Assembly: GCA_021234155.1 (NCBI GenBank) | Contig: JAJEKV010000078.1 | Location: forward strand, 1,490,001-1,554,000 | Direction of reading: 5' to 3' | Source of the DNA: Isoetes taiwanensis | Lineage: Eukaryota; Streptophyta; Lycopodiopsida; Isoetales; Isoetaceae | Length of the DNA stretch: 64,000 bases | Made by a program: the position numbers and the translations under genes | Shown here: piece by piece, positions 56,191 to 64,000 of the stretch | How positions within the stretch are numbered: the stretch's first letter is position 1 | Layout of the letters: the number at the start of each line of letters is the position of its first letter | Notes under the pieces: model-generated | What the model saw: the letters and a program-made list of their open reading frames with translations, nothing else | Database searches by the model: none | What the model was told of the DNA's origin: nothing

Positions 56191-59100
56191 GATTTGCACT
56201 AAGAACATATCAAACCTTAAAGTGTCCTCGCAATGAATGTAGAAACCCAAGTATTTTGTTGTTCTGGGCAGATAAAGGCTCTTGAATGGAGATTTGACTT
56301 CGCCATGTTGTCCCAAACAAATAAATTACCCTAGGGATCAAGTTACACGGTCATTTTTGCAAAGAAAAAGAAACACAAACCCCTCTACATGGCAAAGATT
56401 CTCGCACCTCCTCAAGGCCAATTCACTACTTAACGTGTTGGGCATGAGCTACTTTGGCGCTTCCTGGAGCAGGGGTGGTCTTCTGCCCACGAAACTTGGT
56501 CTCCAGGGTAATGTCGATGTTTTGAGTCCGTTGGCAGAGTCAGATCACAGTTCCGAGGTGGGAGAGTTGCCCGTCCATGGCCAAGGACCTTCCAGAGAGG
56601 ACCTTTTGGGTCGAACTGCTTCTGGAAGGTTTTAGGGCTCCGTCTTCTGGCGTCAACGCCCTCCCACTACCTCATGACATTATGCAAGCTCCTGGTCCAA
56701 TCTGGCTAGGGTATGGGCTCCAAAACGTAAACCCTGTGCCTTGCCGTGTTATTGTAGGTTTACGCTATGGAGGTCGGCTTTGGTCCGCTGCACTTGGGAC
56801 ATGGTCGAAGCAAAGCTGGAAAAACACGGTGGCAAAGAGAAATTGCAAGAATGGGGTTTGGATTTATTCTCCTCCTAGTTTTACAATTAAAAGTGTAGAG
56901 CGCCTTATGCGGTAGCAAAATTGTTTGGGGTCACTTTCCAGTTGGCTTAATAGATCGAAACTCATATTTCGCCTTCTCATGGCTCCCCATGCATGTTTAG
57001 AAATGGTCCACCTAGTTATCAAAGAAGTCGACCATGTTTTGGCCTCCCAAAACGTAAACCCCGCGGCGCTGCTAGGTTATTGTAGGGTTTTACGTTATGG
57101 AGGTCGAGTTTTATTCGGCTTGCACTTGAGACATGGTCGAAAGCCGCAGCTTGAAAACAAGAAGCAAACAAACCCAATTTTAAATGGGGTTTGGATTTAC
57201 CGAGGCAAGCTTTCCTACCAAAGCTCCTCCGGGGAGGGCAAATGCCAATGCCTCCCTTCCCCGAGCCCGGTTTCCCCTATCCGACCGCTGAATTCTCCAT
57301 TCAAGTAACTTGATTCGAAAGCGAGTTCAAACAAATTCAAGATCCGTCCCGGAGAACATATCAAAAGCGCAAAGTGTCCTGCGGTCGGCCGTGTCGTAGA
57401 AACCCAAGTGTTTTGTCGTTCGGGCGATTACAAAGGCTCGAATGGAGATTTGACTTCGCCATGTCGTCCTAAACAAATGAAAATTACCCTAGAGACCAAG
57501 TTACACGGTCATTCTTTGCAAAGAAAAGAAGCACAAACCCTCTACATGGCAAGATGTGCACCCTCCGCTAAGGCCAATTCACTACGAACGTGTTGGACAT
57601 GAGCTACTTTGGCGCTTCCGGGAGCAGGGGTGGTCTTCTGCCCACGAAACTTGGTCTCCAGGGTAATGTCGATGTTTCGAGTCCGTTGGCAGAGTCAGAT
57701 CACAGTTCCGGGGTGGGAGAGTTGCCCGTCCGTGGCAAGGACCTTCGGAGGGACCTTTTGGTCGAATCGCTTCGAAGGTTTTAGGGCTCCTTTCTTAAAG
57801 CCAATGCCCTCCCACTACCTCATGACATTGTGCAAGATCCTGGTCCAATCTGGCTAGGGTATGGCCTCCAAAACGTAAACCCTGTGCGTTGCTAGGTTAT
57901 TGTAGGGTTTACGTTATGGAGGTCGAGTTTTATTCAGTTGCACTTGAGACATGGTCGAGAAGCTGCAGTTGAAAACAAGAAGCAATAGAAACTGACGAAA
58001 TGGGGTTTGGATTTACCGAGGCAGGCTTTCCTACCAGTGCTCCTCCGGGAGGGCAAATGCCAATGCCTCCCTTCCGGAGCGGTTCCCTATCCCGGCCGCT
58101 GAATTCTCCATTCAAGTAACTTGATTCGAAAGCAGTTCAAACAAATTCAAGATCTGTCCGAGAACATATCAAAATGCAAAGTGTCCTGCAATGTCGGCGC
58201 GGTAGAAACCCAAGTGTTTTGTCGTTCGGGCAAGACAAAGGCTCCGAATGGAGATTTGACTTAGCCATGTCGTCCAAAAATGAAATTACCCTAGAGACCA
58301 AGTTACACCGTCATTCTTTGCGTTAAAAGAAGCACAAACCCTCTACATGGCGATTCTCGCACCCTCCGCTAAGGCCAATTCACTCACTTAACGTGTTGGA
58401 CATGAGCTACTTTGGCGCTTCACGGAGCAGGGTGGTCTTCTGCCCACGAAACTTGGTCTCCGTGGTAATGTCGATGTTTCGAGTCCGCTGGCGTAGTCGA
58501 TCACATCCGGTGGGGGAGAGTTGCCCGGTGGCCAAGGACCTTCCAGAGGACCTTTTGGTCGAATCGCCTCGGAAGGTTTTAGGCTCCGCCTTACGGGCGC
58601 CAACGCCTCCCACTACCTCATGACATTGTGCAAGATCCTGGTCCAATCTGACTAGGGTATGGCCTCCAAAACGTAAACCTTGTGCATTGCTAGGTTATTG
58701 TAGGGTTTACGTTATGGAGGTCGAGTTTTATTCAGTTGCACTTGAGACATGGTTGAGAAGTCGCAGCTTGAAAACAAGAAGCAAATAGAAACCGAATTTA
58801 AATGGGATTTGATTTACCGAGGCAAAGCTTTCCGGGAGGGCAAATGCCAATGCATGCCTTCCTGAGCCCGGTTTCTCTATCCGACCGCTTGAATTCTCCA
58901 TTCAAGTAACTTGCTTCGGCGCAGGTTCAAAAATTCAAGATCTGGCCCCGAGAACATATCAAACCGCAAAGTGTCCCGCAATGACCGTAGAAACCCAAGT
59001 GTTTTGTCGCTCGGCAGTACAAAGGTCCGGAATGGGGATTTGACTTCGCCATGTCGTCCAAAACAACGAAATTACCCTAGGGACCAAGTTACACGGTCAT

Positions 59101-60830
59101 TTTTTGCATCAAAAGAAACACGAACCCTCTACATGGCAGTATTCTGCACCCTCCGCTAAGGCCAATTCACTACTTAACGTGTTGGACATGAGCTACTTTG
59201 GCTTCCCCGGAGCGGGGGTGGTCTTCTGCCCACCTAAACTTGGTCTCCGTGGTAATGTCGATGTTTCGAGTTCGCTGGCGAGTCGCATCACGCTTCGGGG
59301 TGGGAGAGTTGCCCGCCCCGCCGTGGCCCTTCCAAAGAGGACATTTTAGGGTCGAACCGCTTCCTGGAAGGTTTTAGGGCTCCGCCTTCAAGGCCAACGC
59401 CTCCCACTACCTCATGACATTGTGCAAGATCCTCGGTCCAATCAAGGTTAGGTATGGCCTCCAAAACGAAACCCCGCGGCCTTGCCAAAGTTATTGTAGG
59501 GTTTACGCTATGGAGGTTTCCGGGCTTTGGTCCGCTGCACTTGGGACATGGTCGAGCAGCTGCGTTTGAAAATACAAGGCAGTAGAAACTGCAAGAATGG
59601 GGTTTGGATTTAATCTCCTCCTACTTTTGCAATTAAAAGTCTAGAGCCTTTTATGCAAGAGCAAAATTGTTTGGGATCACTTCGGGTTGGCCAATAGATC
59701 GAAACTCATATTATTTCAGTTCTCATGGCTCCCCATGCATGTTTAGAAATGGTCCACCTAGTTATCAAAGAAGTCGACCACGTTTTTTCCTCCAAGCGTA
59801 AACCCGTGTGTTGCTTAGGTTATTGTAGGGTTTTACGTTATAGAGGTCGAGTTTTATTGCACTTGAGACATGGTCGAGAAGCCGCAGTTGAAAACAAGAA
59901 GCAATAGAAACTGACGAAATGGGGTTTGGATTTACCCTCCTCTCAGTGTCGCAATTAGACATGCATGCGGAGCCATGGCAACTGAAATATTGGCCATCCC
60001 GAATTATCCCAACAATTTTGCTACTGCAAAAGGCGCTCTTGATTTCTAATTTCCACACTGGGAGGATGATAAATCCAAACCCCATTCTGTCAATTCCTAT
60101 TGTTTTGCGTTTTCAACTGCAGCTTCTCGACCATATACTAAGTTCAACCGACTAAAACTCGACCTCTATAACGTAAACCCTTCAATAACCTAGCAGCACA
60201 CATGGTTTACGTTTTGGAGGCCATATCCTTGTCAGATTTGACCAAGATCTTGCACAATGTCATTGTACAGGGAGGGTGTTGACCCTAGAAGACGAACCCT
60301 TAAAACCTTTCGAAAGCAGTTCGCCCCAAAGGTCCTCTCCCAAAAGGCCCCTCTGGAACTGTGAACTGACTATGCCAATGAACTCAAAACGTCGATATTA
60401 CCCTTTCTGAGAAGGGTGGTCTTCTCGTGGGCGTAAGACCACCCCTTCTCCAAGAAGTGCCAAAGTAGCTCATGTCCAATACGTTCGTAGTCAATTGGCC
60501 TAAGAGGTGGCTATGATCATGTAACTTGGTCCCTAGGGTAATTTCGCCATTCTGGATGATTTGGTGAAGTCAAATCCCCATTCCGGAGCCTTTGTACTGC
60601 TCGAACGACAAAATACTTGGGTTTCTACACGGTCGATCGCAGAACGCTTCACAGTTTGATAAGTTCTCCCAGACCGATCTTGGATTTGTTTGAACCTGCT
60701 ACTTGGACGGCAGATTCAAAGGTCGGATAGGGAAACCGAGCTCCGAGAGGGGGGGCATTGGCATTTGCCCTCCTCAAGGAGCGCTGGCAGGAAACGCTGC
60801 CTTGGCAACCTTTCTGAGGTCCGTCCCTTG
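56191..60830. repeat. Tandem array of about 0.8-1.2 kb units ending in an inversion
   Basis: Units marked by GTAGAAACCCAAGT at about 56239, 57396, 58202 and 58987 (spacings about 1157, 806, 785). Each holds CATGAGCTACTTTGGC and AATGTCGATGTTT. Long units (first and fourth) contain an extra 340 bp (for example 56868-57040 and 59610-59785) that the two short ones lack. From about 60060 the array runs in the opposite direction, matching the fourth unit, with about 115 bp of non-repeated spacer between arms. No coding frame is conserved across units. Confidence 0.8.
57864..57922. repeat. Internal hairpin of the array unit (clearest of seven)
   Basis: CCTCCAAAACGTAAACCCT pairs with AGGGTTTACGTTATGGAGG across a loop of about 20 bases (19-bp arms, one mismatch). 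Others at about 56717-56773, 57043-57103, 58663-58720, 59458-59516, 59789-59846 and, inverted, 60163-60220. Confidence 0.85.
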
Positions 60831-60870
60831 GGGTCTGGCATCTCCCCTCTGGTGAGGAAGCCACGCAAAG
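59140..60870. repeat. Large inverted repeat at the end of the array
   Basis: The left arm (up to about 59945) and right arm (from about 60060) are reverse complements over roughly 0.7-0.8 kb; AATGGGGTTTGGATTTA (59926-59942) mirrors TAAATCCAAACCCCATT (60070-60086). A transcript across it would form a long hairpin RNA. Confidence 0.75.
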
Positions 60871-61127
60871 TCCTGGCCTAGTTCGATTTGGGGACGGGCG
60901 TCAGCGCAAGATCCCTCTATTCTATCCCTTGCCAAACTCCTCTACCAAAATTCCAAAGGTTATCATATTTCTTGCATAAAGTCCTAGTCATCATGTCCAT
61001 GTCACCACCATCTAGCCATGTCACCCAAAATTTGCCAACATCACCCAATGAAAAGACCAAAGATGGACATCTTTTCATTTTTGGCCAAGTCAAAACTTGG
61101 CCTTGCTTACTTGGCATGCCATGTCAC
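60871..61127. other. Spacer between array and minisatellite
   Basis: No gene. The repeated word CATGTCACCA (about 60995-61050) and CTTGGCATGCCATGTC foreshadow the minisatellite unit. Confidence 0.5.
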
Positions 61128-62290
61128 CACTTGGAGTGCCTAGGTGGCATGCTTGAGCCTAGGTGGCATGCTTGAGCCTAGGTGGCATGCTTGAGCCACC
61201 TTGACATGTTGGAGCCAAGGTGGCATGTTCGAGCCCACATGACATGTTTGAGCCACCTTGGCATGTTTGAGCCACCTTGTCATGTTGGAGCCGAGGTGGC
61301 ATGTTTGAGCCGCCTTGGCATGCCTGAGCCACCTTGGCATGTTGGAGCCTAGGTGGCATGCTAAAGCCCACATGGCATGTTTGTGCCACCTTGGCATGTT
61401 TGAGCCATCTTGGCATGTTGGAGCCTAGGTGGCATGTTGGAGCCCACATGGCATTTTGAGCCACCTTGGCATGTTTGAGCCTAGATGGCATGTTGGTGCC
61501 TAGGTGGCATGTTTGAGCCTAGGTGGCATGTTGGTGCCTAGGTGGCATGCTTGAGCCACCTTGGCATGTTGGAGCCTAGGTTGCATGTTGGAGCCCACAT
61601 GGCATGTTTGAGCCTCCTTGGCATGTGCCTAGGTGGCATGTTGGAGCCTAGTTGGCATGTTTCAGCCACCTTGGCATGTTTGAGCCTAGGTGGCATGTTG
61701 GAACCCGCATGGCATGTTTGAGCCACCTTGGCATGTTTGAGACACCTTGGCATTTGGAGCCTAGTTGGCATGTTGGGAGCCCACGTGGCATGTTTGAGGC
61801 ACCTTGGCATGTTGGAGCCTAGGTGGCATATTGGAGCCCGCGTGGCACGTTTGAGCCACCTTGGCATGTTTGAGCCTAGGTGGCATGTTAGTGCCTAGGT
61901 GGCACATTTGAGCCACCTTGGCATGTTGGAGCCTAGGTGGCATGTTTGAGCCACCTTGGCACGTTGGAGTCCACGTGGCATGGTTGAGCCACATTGGCAT
62001 GTTGGAGCCTAGGTGGCATGTTGGAGCCCACATGGCATGTTTGAGCCACCTTGGCATGTTGAAGCCTAGGTGCCTTGGCATGTTGGTGCCTAGGTGGCAT
62101 GTTTGAACCACCTTGGCATGTTGGAGCCGAGGTGGCATGTTTGAGCCACCTTGGCACGTTAGAGTCCACGTGGCATGGTTGAGCCACCTTGGCATGTTGG
62201 AGCCTAGGTGGCATGTTTGAGTCACCTTGGCATGTTGGAGCATAGGTGGCATGTTTGAGCCATTTTGGCATGTTGGAGCCCACGAGGCAT
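61128..62290. repeat. 19-bp minisatellite, about 60 units
   Basis: Units of 19 bases alternate mainly between TGTTGGAGCCTAGGTGGCA and TGTTTGAGCCACCTTGGCA, with variants CCCACATGG and CCCACGTGG. AGGTGGC and GCCACCT in neighbouring units are reverse complements, so strands can fold. Because 19 is not a multiple of 3 and has no stops on the minus strand, long spurious ORFs appear there. Confidence 0.92.
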
Positions 62291-63400
62291 GTGTTCAATG
62301 GTTTAATTGATTGGTTCAATGGGTTGATATTAAAACTACAGTAATGGCTCCATTGGTATAGGGTGTTCTTGAAAGCCAGTAGGGCGTTCCCAATGGCATA
62401 ATTTCGTTTCCAAGTGAGCACCCAAAAGCAAGGATGCCACGGTGCAAAGTTTCCCGTCATGTAAATAACCCTAAGCTAGGCTTAAAATATTGTTGCAGTG
62501 TAAATATTCACACTGGAATCATAAGAGGGAAAAAAAAAAAGAAAAAAGAAGGGGAGGACCCTTAAATTTGGGACCATTGATGTTAGAAAAGGACAGTCTG
62601 GAACATGATTTTTATGATCTGACTTGTAGCTTGAGATGGTTTATCTTCCGAGCTTCCTTCTAGCACTAATTTATAATTCTCCTACAATGAAACAACCAAA
62701 ATGAAACTAATTAGAAATATTCATTATGGTCCTAAGCTTGTTCTGTATCAAACTTTTTGAATGATGGGAAATGCGAGATGGATACGTGCCATATAATGTG
62801 GTACAACTATGGAAGTCTGGCATAAATCTGCATGGAGACTTTGAGCATTTGTGCGATGGACCATTTTTTTTGTTTTGAAGACGACAACGGCTGCATCTCT
62901 TCTTCTTGGAAACTCCATCTCTCCGTCAATGGGTTCGGATTTGAAGCCTTGGCCCAGTAATTTAAGCAATGTTCATTCTAGATTTAGCGTCGGACTTCAG
63001 TTCTATGTTCTAACATGGAACATGAATGGCAGGGAGAGAGAGAGAGGGATCACAAAGCTCAAGATTTCCTATTAATGCAGAAGTCGAGATATTTCCCATC
63101 TAGGAATGCCGAGGCAAAACCAAGAGACTTGCCAGATCCGAAAAACTCATTAGGCTACCAGAAGCTTTGTTTCTGCATGCCTTTTGAAGCAAGTTTCCCT
63201 CTCTTCCCAATCCGGAGATAGTCACGTGGCATATTTTGCTGCAATTAGATTGCGGAAAGAAAAAGAAAAAAATGAAAAATGACAAAATCAATTACATATG
63301 TTTTGGTAGTGATACATTTGATACATTTGAAAATTCAAGTTAATAAAGAATAAAAATATATCGTTCAAGCTGAGGTGGACGGCTTAAATCAATAGCCACG
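62291..63400. other. Intergenic sequence
   Basis: AT-rich with a purine tract at 62527-62556 and short ORFs that I cannot support. Nothing recognisable. Confidence 0.4.
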
Positions 63401-63460
63401 ATGGACGGTCTAGATCTTGATCCTGCTACTCTCATTTCATTGGTAGAACTGACGGGCCAA

Positions 63461-63486
63461 TTTCCCGCCTTGGCCAGTTTCCCGCT
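63461..63486 (+). promoter_or_regulatory. Two E2F-type sites
   Basis: TTTCCCGCC (63461-63469) and TTTCCCGCT (63478-63486) both fit the plant E2F consensus TTTCCCGC, 17 bases apart and 70-90 bases before an ATG. This is the arrangement seen at S-phase genes. Confidence 0.55.
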
Positions 63487-63553
63487 TGATTGTTCTTCCT
63501 TGGTCTCTTCCCAAGGCGCTTGCCCAGCAGCAAACCTTTCCTTGCTTCTGATT

Positions 63554-63803
63554 ATGGATATGCATTTCGGTTCTCGCATCGGCCTTTCTTTATGGAGCAC
63601 TGCATGTTGCACATCCCGTGATGGTGGATCCGGCATTTTACTGAAGGCGTTGGCCACAGCTAAAGTAAAGCTTAGTTTTTTTTTTTTTTTTGATAATTTC
63701 TTTCCTTTCTTCTATTCTACAGCGGAACACAGGGGCGTGGAAGATCCGGCCGCCTAGAAAATCCGCCTCTTGCTCAGAGGCAACACTCTCTGTCCTTTTT
63801 TAG
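63554..63803 (+). CDS. Short spliced gene, unknown product, possibly continuing past the window
   Basis: The ATG at 63554 starts MDMHFGSRIGLSLWSTACC, Ser/Arg/Cys-containing, perhaps an organelle-targeting N-terminus. A 58-bp intron with a long T-run (63665-63722, GTAAAG...TTCTACAG, phase 0) joins to RNTGAWKIRPPRKSASC and stops at 63801-63803. Further on, an open stretch SILGNSGLNLQDDILSGL (about 63867-63920) after a CAAAG/CAG splice-like site could be a later exon that ends at 63982. Family not recognised. The E2F sites upstream suggest cell-cycle control. The upstream frame is also open to 63401, so the start is uncertain. Confidence 0.35.
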
Positions 63804-64000
63804 TTTTAAATCGTTCCTCGTTTCTTCTATCTATCTTTCTATATTACCTAAATGCAAAGCAGCCTGGATCTATATTAGGGAACTCGGGATTAAATTTGCA
63901 GGATGATATTTTATCGGGTTTGACCTTATGTCGGAGTAAAAGACTGCCTGCATTGCATCCATGGCGGATTGATCAGCCTTGAATAGACCTCTTGAGGCCC

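Noticed and set aside
56282-59349. ORFs in the tandem array (MSYFGASGSRGG-type)
   Set aside because: Each unit breaks the frame in a different place, and the shared sequence is dominated by palindromes, so a protein is unlikely.
61128-62290. CRISPR-like array
   Set aside because: Units are contiguous with no unique spacers, and the host is eukaryotic.
61140-62460. Long minus-strand ORFs (MPRWLKHA-type repeats, up to 175 codons)
   Set aside because: A direct result of a stop-free 19-bp repeat; 19 amino acids repeat per 57 bases in every frame, with no other sign of coding.
63340-63657. Minus-strand ORF opposite the E2F sites
   Set aside because: It overlaps the putative promoter and first exon, and has no domain.

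Overview
The window looks like nuclear DNA of a land plant with a large genome crowded with transposable elements. The evidence is plant-type spliced genes, Ty1/copia elements with the plant tRNA-iMet primer site, L1 LINEs with plant DUF4283-like and zf-RVT domains, and two distinct Ty3/gypsy lineages. A LINE of a Jockey/CR1/L2-like type, not the usual L1 or RTE of seed plants, and very short introns (58-82 nt) make a non-seed plant such as a fern, lycophyte or bryophyte my best guess. That placement is inference.

Layout. 1-17012: two direct copies, about 8.65 kb apart, of a chromodomain-bearing Ty3/gypsy element (chromovirus). Ahead of gag-pol each copy carries two extra transcription-unit-like modules. 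Module A (1-1156, 8476-9783) encodes a histone H3/CENH3-like protein: an H3 N-terminal tail, a chromodomain-like segment and an H3 histone fold. Module B (1872-3420, 10474-12048) encodes a protein I do not recognise. Both modules sit behind TATA-type promoters that contain paired 60-70 bp palindromes. A 1.66 kb LTR (17928-19589) closes the block.

19590-30241: a Ty1/copia element on the minus strand. The chromovirus LTR cuts it in the reverse transcriptase, and an L1 LINE (21174-27675, with target-site duplication and poly-A) is inserted in its integrase. 30242-35246: host-like sequence with a tRNA-like remnant, small tandem duplications and a spliced RING-H2/coiled-coil gene (33403-34925). 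35247-49266: a complete Tat-like Ty3/gypsy element on the minus strand (LTRs, 5-bp duplication, tRNA-Gln-type primer site, an RNase H placed before RT, 3' tandem repeats). Its gag is split by a second, decayed L1. 49272-51845: intergenic sequence and a decayed minus-strand gene. 51990-56007: the Jockey/CR1/L2-like LINE. 56191-60830: a tandem array of about 0.8-1.2 kb units with internal hairpins and an inverted end. 61128-62290: a 19-bp minisatellite. 63461-64000: two E2F-type sites ahead of a short spliced gene that may run off the window.

How the parts relate. The window is mostly nested insertions: LINE into copia, chromovirus into copia, L1 into the Tat-like element. The feature that stands out is the chromovirus encoding its own H3-like protein, which suggests it acts on chromatin directly. 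Many frameshifts in the chromovirus and the tandem array cluster at CTG/CAG sites and homopolymers and look partly like uncorrected base-calling errors, so 'pseudogene' calls there should be read with caution.
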